From positions 1 to 17,721 of the forward strand of contig CABUQW010000038.1 in NCBI GenBank assembly GCA_902493895.1: 17,721 bases of DNA, written 5' to 3'. The stretch is from an uncultured Collinsella sp. (lineage in GTDB: Bacteria; Actinomycetota; Coriobacteriia; Coriobacteriales; Coriobacteriaceae). Every line of letters begins with the position of its first letter. Position 1 is the stretch's first letter. Both the position numbers and the translations under genes were made by a program. Positions 1 through 6,721 of this stretch are shown one piece after another. The notes under the pieces are model-generated. The model was not told the origin of the DNA. It searched no databases and saw nothing but the letters and a program-made list of their open reading frames with translations.

Positions 1-1
1 G

Positions 2-304
2 ACTCGCGCCGTTGCGAGCATGGACAAAGCTTGCGGCATCGAGGGTCCGCTCATCGTGGCCGTCGGCAACGCTCCCACAGCACTTCTGCGCCTCGCCGAG
101 CTCATGGACGCGGGGAAGATCGCGCCCGCGCTCGTCGTTGGGGTGCCGGTCGGGTTTGTGAACGTGGTCGAGGCGAAAGAGGAGCTACTCGCGCGACGCG
201 TGCCGGCCATCGTCGCGAGGGGTCGCAAGGGCGGTTCGACCGTGGCGGCCGCCATTATGAACGCGCTGCTCTACCAGATCACGCGCCCAGGCGGCCCGAA
301 GTGA
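2..304 (+). CDS. cobH/cbiC: Precorrin-8X/cobalt-precorrin-8 methylmutase, 3' part only
   Basis: The reading frame is open from base 2, so the gene begins left of the window; about 100 C-terminal residues are visible. CobH/CbiC moves the methyl group from C11 to C12 of the corrin ring, giving hydrogenobyrinic or cobyrinic acid in cobalamin biosynthesis in the cytoplasm. The visible part carries the family's C-terminal signatures: GNAPTAL, then PALVVGVPVGFVNVVEAKE, then GRKGGSTVAAAIMNALL. The catalytic His lies in the missing N-terminal half and cannot be checked. The stop TGA (302-304) shares its last base with the ATG of the next gene, so the two are translationally coupled in one cob operon. 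Whether the pathway is aerobic (CobH) or anaerobic (CbiC) cannot be told from this fragment; an anaerobic route is expected for this kind of organism. Confidence 0.93.
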   Translation, partial: TRAVASMDKACGIEGPLIVAVGNAPTALLRLAELMDAGKIAPALVVGVPVGFVNVVEAKEELLARRVPAIVARGRKGGSTVAAAIMNALLYQITRPGGPK

Positions 305-1074
305 TGGCGCCCGCATCCGCGCCGGCGCTGCGCATCTTCGCCGGTACCACCGAGGGCCGCCTTCTGTGCGAATGGGCGAGCGGGGTGGGCATCCCCGCCC
401 GTGCCTACGCGGCAACCGAGTACGGAGGCGAGCTTTTGGGCGAGCTTCCGGGCATCGAGGTGCATGCGGGCAGGCTCGACGAAGCCGACATGGAGCGCGA
501 GCTTTCCGGTGCGCGCATCGTCGTCGACGCCACGCATCCCTTCGCTACGCTCGCAAGCGGCAACATCCGGGCCGCTTCGCTCGCCGTGGGTGCACGATGC
601 CTGCGCCTTGCGCGCCCGGTCGAGGCGCTGCCCAAAGGCGTCGTGTCGGTCGCGTCGATCGCCTGCGCGGCGCGCTTTCTCTCCGAGAACCCGGGTCGCG
701 CGCTTCTCACGACGGGGAGCAAGGAGCTTGCTCCCTACACGTGCGTCACCGATTTCGCGGAGCGCTTCTTCGTGCGTGTGCTCCCGCTGCCTGGTGCTAT
801 AACGAAGTGCATCGACGCGGGGTTTTCGCCGTCGCACGTCATCGGCATGCAGGGGCCCTTCACCCGCGAGCTCAACGAGGCGATGCTTCGGCAGGTGGGC
901 GCCCAGTGGCTTGTGACCAAGGACTCGGGAACCGTAGGCGGCACAGCCGAGAAGCTCGCCGCCGCGCGCGACGCGGGAGCGCGCTGCATCGTGGTCACCC
1001 GTCCCGCCGAGGGAGGCGGGGCCCTTTCGCTTCGGGAAGTGGAAGACGCGCTCTTACGGGAGTTCGCGCGCTAG
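304..1074 (+). CDS. cobK/cbiJ: Precorrin-6A / cobalt-precorrin-6A reductase
   Basis: 256 residues, the usual size for CobK/CbiJ, which reduces the macrocycle of (cobalt-)precorrin-6A with NAD(P)H in corrin ring synthesis. Motifs seen: nucleotide-binding-type GTTEGR at residues 14-19, DATHPFA at 75-81, TTGSKEL at 136-142, GMQGPF at 181-186 and TKDSGTVGG at 205-213 followed by EKLAAARDAG. The start is the ATG overlapping the upstream stop (TGATG, 302-306). A GTG lies one codon before it. A longer reading frame from position 31 would run through cobH and is rejected. Together with cobH this is the 3' end of a cobalamin cluster. The segment appears more GC-rich than the rest of the window, and the cluster ends at a transposase remnant. 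A 7-bp inverted repeat (GGCGCTC 1074-1080, GAGCGCC 1114-1120) follows the stop but has no T-run. Confidence 0.93.
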   Translation: MAPASAPALRIFAGTTEGRLLCEWASGVGIPARAYAATEYGGELLGELPGIEVHAGRLDEADMERELSGARIVVDATHPFATLASGNIRAASLAVGARCLRLARPVEALPKGVVSVASIACAARFLSENPGRALLTTGSKELAPYTCVTDFAERFFVRVLPLPGAITKCIDAGFSPSHVIGMQGPFTRELNEAMLRQVGAQWLVTKDSGTVGGTAEKLAAARDAGARCIVVTRPAEGGGALSLREVEDALLREFAR

Positions 1075-1099
1075 GCGCTCACCGCCCCTGCGCGCCCTC

Positions 1100-1216
1100 C
1101 CGCCCGCGAGGAGGAGCGCCCCGAGTAAGTTCGACCTGTACAAGCCCGTCATCCGTCAAAAGCTCGAGGACGACGCCCGGAACTTGCGCAAGCAGCCCTT
1201 CAATAAGTTGCGGTGA
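1100..1216 (+). pseudogene. Remnant of an IS21-type transposase (IstA-like) fragment
   Basis: Reading in frame from about 1100 gives a peptide containing SAPSKFDLYKPVIRQKLEDD followed by ARNLRKQ, ending at TGA 1214-1216. From memory of the family, IstA proteins of IS21 elements have a segment of the form PSKLDPYKPYI...LEDD...RKQRHTA, and this fits well. Only about 35 codons survive. There is no start codon or other domain, and the RKQ motif runs straight into an unrelated short repeat at 1205. The stop codon itself is supplied by that repeat, so the fragment was truncated at this point. No function is expected. Assignment to IS21 is a recalled match and not a database hit. Confidence 0.5.
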
Positions 1217-1273
1217 AATAGTGTCTGTTTTTGCTGCTAGAAAGCATATTCGGTTCCTAATTCACCGCAACTT
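1205..1273. repeat. Short inverted-repeat element (13-bp arms)
   Basis: AAGTTGCGGTGAA (1205-1217) is repeated as its exact reverse complement TTCACCGCAACTT (1261-1273), enclosing 43 nt. The left arm plus the next four bases (17 nt, AAGTTGCGGTGAAATAG) recurs identically at 17581-17597. The unit lies between the istA remnant and the stop codon of the export permease (1286). No T-run follows on either strand, so it does not look like an intrinsic terminator. It may be a miniature inverted-repeat element or REP-like unit. Confidence 0.65.
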
Positions 1274-1285
1274 GTTGGTGGTGAC

Positions 1286-2500
1286 TTACTGGTAGCGTAG
1301 GCACTCCACCGGGTTGAGCTTTGCCGCGCGGCGAGCGGGGTAGAAGCCAAAGATTACGCCGATGCCGACGGAGACGGCAAACGCGATCAACACTGTCGTA
1401 ATGGAGAAGCTTGGCGTGATCGTCCCGGTGGCTCCAAACTCGCTCATGATGCCCGAGCTTGCGGCAAAGAACGTGAGGCCCCAGGCCAGCAGATAGCCTA
1501 TCAGGACACCCAACAGTCCGCCGGTGACGCACAGCGCCGAGGACTCGGCCAAAAACTGCGCGGTGATATCGCGACGACTGGCGCCCAGAGCGCGGCGGAT
1601 GCCGATCTCGCGAATGCGCTCAGTCACGTTGGTGAGCATCATATTCATAATGCCGATACCGCCGACAAGCAGCGAGATACTGGCGACAGCACCCATGATG
1701 AGCGAGAACGCGCCCATAAAGGAGTTGAGTGCATCGATGGCGCTTTTCATGGATGTCGCCGATACACTGTCGTACTCATCATCCTCCGCGATGCCCTTCA
1801 TCGCGCGCACCTTGGACTCGATGGTCTTACAGAGCTCATCCATATCGGTGCCCTCGGCGGCGAGTGCGGTCACGCTGGGAAACGAGGGATTCTCGTCACC
1901 GAACAGCCCGGCAATGGTCTCTCGCGGCATGTATAGCGTGAGCGACCCCATGGAGTCGCTGCCGCCATCAATCACGCCTACAATCTGCACCTCGCCGTTG
2001 GACACCTTGATGGTTTTCCCCAGTGCGTCCTGTTCGTTGCCGTACAGCTGATCGGCGCCGCCGCGGCTGATGAGCGCCACGCGCGAGCCCGATTGGGACT
2101 CGGCCTGGGAATAGGTGCGCCCCGCAACGAGCTTGCTGGCACCCACGGCGTCGAGCATGTCGCTATCGGCACCCTGTGCCATGACGGTATAGCTTTTATC
2201 GCCGGTCTTGTACTCGGTATAGGCGCTGTCGACAATGCCGATCTGCTCAATCTGCGGCACCAGTTTTTGAAGCTTCTCGATGTCCGACTCGGTGAGTTCT
2301 TGCGACGAATAGATTTGCACCATGCGTGCCGCATTGAGGCCCAGGCTGTTGATCAGGCTGTTTTGGATGCCGCCGATGAGCGAAGTCATGGCGATAACCG
2401 AGGCGATGCCGATGACAATGCCCAGGATGGTGAGCAGGCTGCGTCCCTTGTTGGCCTCGAGCGAGTGAAGGGCTTCCTGGATGAGATCGCGGGCGCTCAT
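1286..2500 (-). CDS. MacB-type ABC transporter permease (MacB_PCD + FtsX domains)
   Basis: 404 residues. It is the membrane subunit of a type VII (MacB-like) ABC transporter, which works as a mechanical pump or exporter and not as a channel. The sequence shows the family layout: a juxtamembrane start and first membrane helix (about 22-44), a large extracytoplasmic domain (about 45-260), then three helices (about 263-289, 322-347, 367-388). The coupling stretch ERIREIGIRRALGASRRDI (294-312) and the C-terminal YPARRAAKLNPVECLRYQ are hallmarks. The start ATG overlaps the stop of the ATPase gene by 4 bp, and an AAAGGAG-type ribosome site lies inside the end of that gene (about 2508-2514). The substrate is unknown; candidates are peptides, antibiotics or lipoproteins. 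It is the last gene of a three-gene operon. Confidence 0.93.
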   Translation of the reverse strand: MSARDLIQEALHSLEANKGRSLLTILGIVIGIASVIAMTSLIGGIQNSLINSLGLNAARMVQIYSSQELTESDIEKLQKLVPQIEQIGIVDSAYTEYKTGDKSYTVMAQGADSDMLDAVGASKLVAGRTYSQAESQSGSRVALISRGGADQLYGNEQDALGKTIKVSNGEVQIVGVIDGGSDSMGSLTLYMPRETIAGLFGDENPSFPSVTALAAEGTDMDELCKTIESKVRAMKGIAEDDEYDSVSATSMKSAIDALNSFMGAFSLIMGAVASISLLVGGIGIMNMMLTNVTERIREIGIRRALGASRRDITAQFLAESSALCVTGGLLGVLIGYLLAWGLTFFAASSGIMSEFGATGTITPSFSITTVLIAFAVSVGIGVIFGFYPARRAAKLNPVECLRYQ

Positions 2501-3270
2501 GCCACCACTCCTTTCGGCGGGTTGGCGGAGGCGGAAATCATGGGCAGGCTATCTACGGCACTGCGTAGGGTCTTCGGTGCATGTGGAATATATGCGCCGT
2601 CGTGGATGCGGCCGTCGCGGATGGTCACGGCGCGGTCGGCCTCGGCGGCGATGCCGGGATCGTGTGTGATAAGAACGATGGTTTTGCCGCGCTTCTGGAG
2701 CTTATGGAAGGTCTCCATCACAAGCGCTCCGGTAGCGGAGTCCAGGTTTCCCGTCGGCTCGTCGGCCAGAATGATGGGCGGGTCATTGACGAGGGCGCGC
2801 GCAATTGCGACGCGCTGCATCTGTCCGCCCGAGAGCTCGGATATGCGGTGGTCCCAGTGGTCGACGGGCAGCGTGACAGCCTGCAGCGCGTGCACGGCGC
2901 GCATTTCGCGCTGGCTACGGGGCACATTGGTGTAGGCCAGTGGCAGCATGACGTTTTCGATAACCGACAGGCGCGGCAGCAGGTTGAAGCTCTGAAAGAC
3001 AAAGCCAATGCTCAGGGCGCGAACTTCGGTGAGCTCGTCATCGTCAAGCTCGGCCACGTTGAGCCCTTGCAGGTAGTAGTCGCCCGCCGTCGGCTTATCC
3101 AGGCAGCCTAGGATGTTCATGAGCGTTGATTTGCCCGAGCCCGAGGGACCAGTGATAGCGACGAATTCGCCGGGATTTACCGCCAGGCTCACGTTGTGCA
3201 GGATGTGGGCGCACCCCGCCTCGCTCTCAAAGATGCGGTGCACGTTGCGTATGTCGATGACGGGACGCAT
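2497..3270 (-). CDS. MacB/LolD-type ABC transporter ATP-binding protein
   Basis: 257 residues; a cytoplasmic ATPase that powers the adjacent permease. All nucleotide-binding motifs are intact: Walker A GPSGSGKS (41-48), Q-loop Gln93 in FVFQSFNLLPR, ABC signature LSGGQ (146-150), Walker B IILADE with the EPTGNLDS D-loop (166-178), and switch His203 in THD. The phrases GCLDKPTAGDYYLQG and VFQSFNLLPRLSVIENV are typical of the MacB/LolD/FtsE group. About 30 C-terminal residues follow the NBD core and have no recognised motif. The ATG (3268-3270) overlaps the adaptor gene's stop by one base (TAATG), and its own stop overlaps the permease start, so the three proteins are translationally coupled. 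Confidence 0.95.
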   Translation of the reverse strand: MRPVIDIRNVHRIFESEAGCAHILHNVSLAVNPGEFVAITGPSGSGKSTLMNILGCLDKPTAGDYYLQGLNVAELDDDELTEVRALSIGFVFQSFNLLPRLSVIENVMLPLAYTNVPRSQREMRAVHALQAVTLPVDHWDHRISELSGGQMQRVAIARALVNDPPIILADEPTGNLDSATGALVMETFHKLQKRGKTIVLITHDPGIAAEADRAVTIRDGRIHDGAYIPHAPKTLRSAVDSLPMISASANPPKGVVA

Positions 3271-4706
3271 TACATGCCCTCATCGTCAGACATACTGCCC
3301 GAATCCGCGCTGTAGCCGCCGTCAGCCGTTGCGTCCGCTCCGGTGTCCATGACGAGGGTGTCGCCATCGCGCAGCTTGGTAACCGGCACGTTGGGGTTGA
3401 TCTCGTTGCCCTGGTCGTCGCGCTTGACCTGTGTCTTGCCGACTACGGCTTCGTTGTCGTTTTGCGTCACGACGGCCACCTTGACGCGGCGGGTTTGCTT
3501 GCCCTCGTCATCGGTTGCCACGTTGACGTAATAGTGTTCGCCGTCTTCGGTCATGAGCGCCATCGTCGGCACCATCACCACGTCGTCGAGCTGCTCGGTC
3601 ACCACCGAGACCTCGGCCGTCATACCCGGCTTCAGGCGCGCGTCGGGCGCATCGATGAGAATGTCGACGTTAAAGGTTACGCTACCGCCGCCACCGTTGG
3701 CGGCGTCGGAGTTTGCCACCGACGCGATAGCCGTGACGGTGCCCTGGCTCACGATATCGGGAAACGCGGGATACGTGACGTTGGCGCTCTGGCCCACGGC
3801 GATCTTGGCGATGTCCTTTTCGCCCACCTGCACGGTCACCTTCATCTTGGATAGGTCGGCGATCTGCATGCACTGTTTGCCGCCGCTCGTATCGCTTTCG
3901 CCCATGATCATGCCGCCTGTTACCGTGGCGCCAACCTTGGCGTTGAGCTCCACGATGCTGCCCGAGCTCGGGGCCGTGACCGTACGGCTGGCGGCCTTGG
4001 CGTTCGCCTGATCGAGGTTTGCCTGGGCCGATGCGAGGCTGCGCTGCGCGGCCGATACGGCGTTCGTGTCCGCTGATGCGTCGGAGACGCCAGCCGCTGC
4101 GGAAGCTCCATCGACGTCCGTCGTTGGGGTGGTCTGCGCGACAGCGGTGGCTATCTGTGCGTTGGTGAGGTCTTCCTGGGCGGCTGCAACTGCACGCTGC
4201 GCCTCGGCAACGTTGCGGTCGAGCTCGTCGTTTTTAATGGTCATAAGCACGTCGCCCTCGTTGACGGATTGGCCTGCCTGTACGTTGATCGAATCGACCG
4301 TACCGTCGACAGAAGGGGAGACCACTGAGGACGAAATGGGTTTGAGCTGGCCTTTCGCCTCGACCGTTGTGGTAAACGTGCCCTCGGTCACCATGTCGGT
4401 CACAGGACCGCTAGCGCCCTGTGGCTGAGCATTGATAACAAGGGTTGCGACAATGGCAATGAGCGCGATGGCACCCACGACGCCGGCGGCAATACCGCGT
4501 CGAATCAGCTTTTTGCGTCGACGTTCGGCACGTTTTGCCTTGAGCTTGGCATATGCCTCTTCATCGGAAATCTCGGCCGTATCGTTCGTACGTCCGCTCT
4601 GCTTTTCGGCATGTACGCTTGTAATCAGAGGAATCGTTTCGGTGGCACCTTCGGGCGTGTGCTCGGTATCATCCGGGCCCGGGGTGATGGTGGGGACATT
4701 CGGCAT
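3270..4706 (-). CDS. HlyD/MacA-type periplasmic-adaptor-like subunit of the exporter
   Basis: 478 residues from the chosen start. A longer frame begins 21 codons upstream, but only the ATG at 4706 has a good ribosome site (AAAGGAG, 5-nt gap), and the extension would run through the promoter. Residues 1-70 are cytoplasmic, acidic then strongly basic (KAKRAERRRKKLIRR). One membrane helix spans about 71-92. A lipoyl-type half is at about 110-160 (GTVDSINVQAGQSVNEGDVL). Next come Ala/Gln-rich coiled-coil halves at about 161-190 and 215-240, separated by a low-complexity Ala/Ser/Thr/Asp linker, and the second lipoyl half (APSSGSIVELNAKVGATV, about 245-262). Beta-barrel and membrane-proximal domains follow to about 455, and the tail is acidic and Gly/Ser-rich. 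In a single-membrane cell it would be an extracytoplasmic partner of the permease. First gene of the operon. Confidence 0.9.
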   Translation of the reverse strand: MPNVPTITPGPDDTEHTPEGATETIPLITSVHAEKQSGRTNDTAEISDEEAYAKLKAKRAERRRKKLIRRGIAAGVVGAIALIAIVATLVINAQPQGASGPVTDMVTEGTFTTTVEAKGQLKPISSSVVSPSVDGTVDSINVQAGQSVNEGDVLMTIKNDELDRNVAEAQRAVAAAQEDLTNAQIATAVAQTTPTTDVDGASAAAGVSDASADTNAVSAAQRSLASAQANLDQANAKAASRTVTAPSSGSIVELNAKVGATVTGGMIMGESDTSGGKQCMQIADLSKMKVTVQVGEKDIAKIAVGQSANVTYPAFPDIVSQGTVTAIASVANSDAANGGGGSVTFNVDILIDAPDARLKPGMTAEVSVVTEQLDDVVMVPTMALMTEDGEHYYVNVATDDEGKQTRRVKVAVVTQNDNEAVVGKTQVKRDDQGNEINPNVPVTKLRDGDTLVMDTGADATADGGYSADSGSMSDDEGM

Positions 4707-4736
4707 AGCGTCTCCTTTATAGAAAGAACCTCGATA

Positions 4737-4765
4737 ATTATATGCGCCCACCGGTTGGGGCGGGC
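4737..4765 (-). promoter_or_regulatory. Probable promoter of the export operon (-10 TATAAT)
   Basis: On the minus strand a perfect TATAAT (4737-4742) lies about 30 nt upstream of the adaptor ATG (4706), giving a short leader containing the AAAGGAG site. The hexamer 17 nt upstream is CCCGCC, which is a poor -35 box. The -10 overlaps one arm of a palindrome (4741-4770), so an activator or repressor acting there is conceivable. The call rests on the -10 and its position only. Confidence 0.45.
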
Positions 4766-4770
4766 GCATA
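4741..4770. terminator. 9-bp palindrome: ldt terminator or operator of the export operon
   Basis: TATGCGCCC (4741-4749) pairs perfectly with GGGCGCATA (4762-4770), and two more inner pairs are possible. It is 69 nt downstream of the L,D-transpeptidase stop on the minus strand, where a terminator is expected. However, the following minus-strand bases (TAATTATC) are only weakly T-rich. The palindrome also overlaps the predicted -10 of the export operon. It could therefore be a terminator, a regulator binding site, or both. Confidence 0.45.
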
Positions 4771-4838
4771 GGACGGTTTCTTTCGGAACTGTTAGATTGG
4801 TCGCAGCAGCTCCACGTTGTAGGAATGCGCGCGTTGCA

Positions 4839-6572
4839 CTACGAGTGGACAACCACGCACAGGCCGACTTTGATGCAATCGTGCAGTGCCTTGGCATCGG
4901 CCAGGCGCAGGTTGATGCAGCCGTGGCTACCGCACCACTTATAGGACTCGGCATTATCGAAGCTCTTGTCGTTTTGCCAGGTGGCATCGTGGAAGCCGAT
5001 CATATTGCCCTCGAACGGCATCCAGTAGCTCACCGGGCTCTCGTATTTGGGCTTGCCCGTCTCGGGGTCCTTGGCTCCGATCAGGGTGCTGCCGCCGTCG
5101 TTGCTGTTGATCTGCCACACGCCCTCGGGGGTGGCGTCTTCGCCCGGTTTGCCGGAAATAAAGTTGGCCTCCCAGACGATATTACCGTTCTCGTCATAGT
5201 AGCGCGCGTGCTGCTCGGACAGGTCGACGTCGATATACGCCTTCCAGTCGGGCTCTCCCTTTGCGGTAAAGGTGTCGGCCTTCTGGGAGTACTTGATCTC
5301 GATCTCGCCGGTCTGCTTGTTGTTAATGGCGTCCTCGACCTGCTTGGCGAGCGAACTGCTGTCGATGGACCAACCAAAGTCGCCGCCTTCGACGGCGCAC
5401 TGCTTGCCATCGGCGCGCGTCCACCAGCGAGTGGAGGCCACGGTATTAAAGCCGTTGGCGAGGTCGGCTGCCCAGCTACTGATCTGCGACGTATCGAGCG
5501 TGGGATTGGCCGGATCGGCAAAGCTGATCCACTGCAACACGGAGCTGCCGTCGACCTTGCCGGCATCCTTGCCGTTGAGCTTGAGGGTCACGTTGACGCC
5601 CAGGAAGTTGTTGGCGGCATCGCATGCGGCCTGAATCTGATCATCGGTCAGCGTTCCATTGAGCGGCTCATAGGCATCGTTGCCGAGCTTGGAAAGATCG
5701 ACGGTCTCGGCCAGCGAGGCAAGCTCGAGCTCGGCATACTTAATGACATGCTCGCGGTTGAGTTTTTCGTTGGAGCGCGCCTTCTCGACGGTAAACTTGC
5801 CGGCCTGCTCGTCATAGGAACTATTGGCCTCGAACGTGCCGGAACGGCCCTCGTTGAACTCGTCGATGGCGGTGCCCAAATCCTTCTCAAACTGCTTTTG
5901 GTCAAAGGTGTCGGAGAGCATGGACAGGTCGACATCTTGATCAAGATCGACTTCGTTGGAGGCAGCGGTTGTTTTGGTCTTGCCGCTTAAGGATTCCACA
6001 AGGCGGACCGGCCATACAAAGGCTTCGTTGTGGCTGATGATATCTTTTGCGGCAGCTTCGCCGTCGACGATGGGTTCATCGGACTCGGGCTGATAGGTCC
6101 AGTTAAAGTCATCGCCTGTCACGGTGAGCTTATAGTGCTTCCATGCCGAGTTGACCTTGGTGGCGGCAGACGAGGCGTTGGAGAACGAGACGTCGACGCC
6201 GGCGATGGTGGTGTTGGGGTAGGCTACCTGCGAAAACGCTACGACGCCTACGATATAGACGATGACGATAAGACCCAGGACGACAAAGAACGTCGTCTTT
6301 TTGCCCGACTTATTGTTGCCGGCGGACTTGCGCGCGGGGCCGCGATCGCCTCGAGCGTGCGTGGGGGGCTGCTTGGGCGCATTGCCGCTTGCCTGGCGCT
6401 CCTGACGTTGTTGACGCTGCTGTCGCTGTTGGTTCGGGCGTTGGGAAGCGTTTGCCGCACCACGCTGCTGACCGTGGCTCGGCGTGATAGGACGCGGTGA
6501 CTGAACGCCGCCGGTGTGCCTGCTCGGCTGCTGCGGATCGGGAATCAGTTGAGTTCGATCGTTTTGCGACAT
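4839..6572 (-). CDS. Membrane-anchored L,D-transpeptidase (YkuD) with peptidoglycan-binding region
   Basis: 577 residues. It should make 3-3 (mDAP-mDAP type) crosslinks in peptidoglycan or attach proteins to it, acting outside the membrane. Layout: a Gln/Arg/Pro-rich cytoplasmic tail (1-92, with a QQR repeat at about 48-58); one membrane helix (about 93-114); a long region of PG_binding_4 type (about 118-440, with YPNTTIAGVDVS and the repeated DLSKL/GTLTDDQI style); and the C-terminal YkuD catalytic domain (about 446-577). The catalytic motif is intact: GFHDATW (His528) and SHGCINLR with nucleophile Cys552. Two ATGs compete at 6581 and 6572. The AAGGA at 6583-6587 is 1 nt from the first and 10 nt from the second, so 6572 is preferred. 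Monocistronic, with its own promoter upstream. The domain combination is common in Gram-positives. Some L,D-transpeptidases bypass beta-lactams, but nothing here shows that. Confidence 0.92.
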   Translation of the reverse strand: MSQNDRTQLIPDPQQPSRHTGGVQSPRPITPSHGQQRGAANASQRPNQQRQQRQQRQERQASGNAPKQPPTHARGDRGPARKSAGNNKSGKKTTFFVVLGLIVIVYIVGVVAFSQVAYPNTTIAGVDVSFSNASSAATKVNSAWKHYKLTVTGDDFNWTYQPESDEPIVDGEAAAKDIISHNEAFVWPVRLVESLSGKTKTTAASNEVDLDQDVDLSMLSDTFDQKQFEKDLGTAIDEFNEGRSGTFEANSSYDEQAGKFTVEKARSNEKLNREHVIKYAELELASLAETVDLSKLGNDAYEPLNGTLTDDQIQAACDAANNFLGVNVTLKLNGKDAGKVDGSSVLQWISFADPANPTLDTSQISSWAADLANGFNTVASTRWWTRADGKQCAVEGGDFGWSIDSSSLAKQVEDAINNKQTGEIEIKYSQKADTFTAKGEPDWKAYIDVDLSEQHARYYDENGNIVWEANFISGKPGEDATPEGVWQINSNDGGSTLIGAKDPETGKPKYESPVSYWMPFEGNMIGFHDATWQNDKSFDNAESYKWCGSHGCINLRLADAKALHDCIKVGLCVVVHS

Positions 6573-6629
6573 CGTATGCATATCCTTCGATTTTCGCCTT
6601 GCGGTTCATCGTGTTTTTACTGGGCTTGC

Positions 6630-6635
6630 ATTATA
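6630..6635 (-). promoter_or_regulatory. Probable -10 box of the L,D-transpeptidase promoter
   Basis: The minus strand reads GCTATAATGC, a consensus TATAAT, 58 nt upstream of the ATG at 6572. No good -35 hexamer is present at 16-18 nt spacing (ACCACA at 17). It lies between the sdaA terminator and the ldt gene, where the promoter is expected. Confidence 0.5.
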
Positions 6636-6676
6636 GCGATTGCCCTGCTGTTTGTGGTACGGAAACGGTGGCATTC

Positions 6677-6706
6677 AAAAGAGGTGGGACATTTGTCCCA
6701 CCTTTG
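6677..6706 (-). terminator. Intrinsic terminator after sdaA
   Basis: AGGTGGGACA (6682-6691) and TGTCCCACCT (6694-6703) form a tight 9-10 bp hairpin. On the minus strand it is followed by CTTTT (6677-6681), 19 nt past the sdaA stop. The stem contains the TGGGACA/TGTCCCA motif that recurs in the large intergenic palindromes. Confidence 0.75.
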
Positions 6707-6721
6707 AGTCATTCTTTGCCG

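Noticed and set aside
1205..1273. CRISPR-like repeat
   Set aside because: Only one inverted pair and one distant direct copy; no regularly spaced direct repeats and no cas genes.
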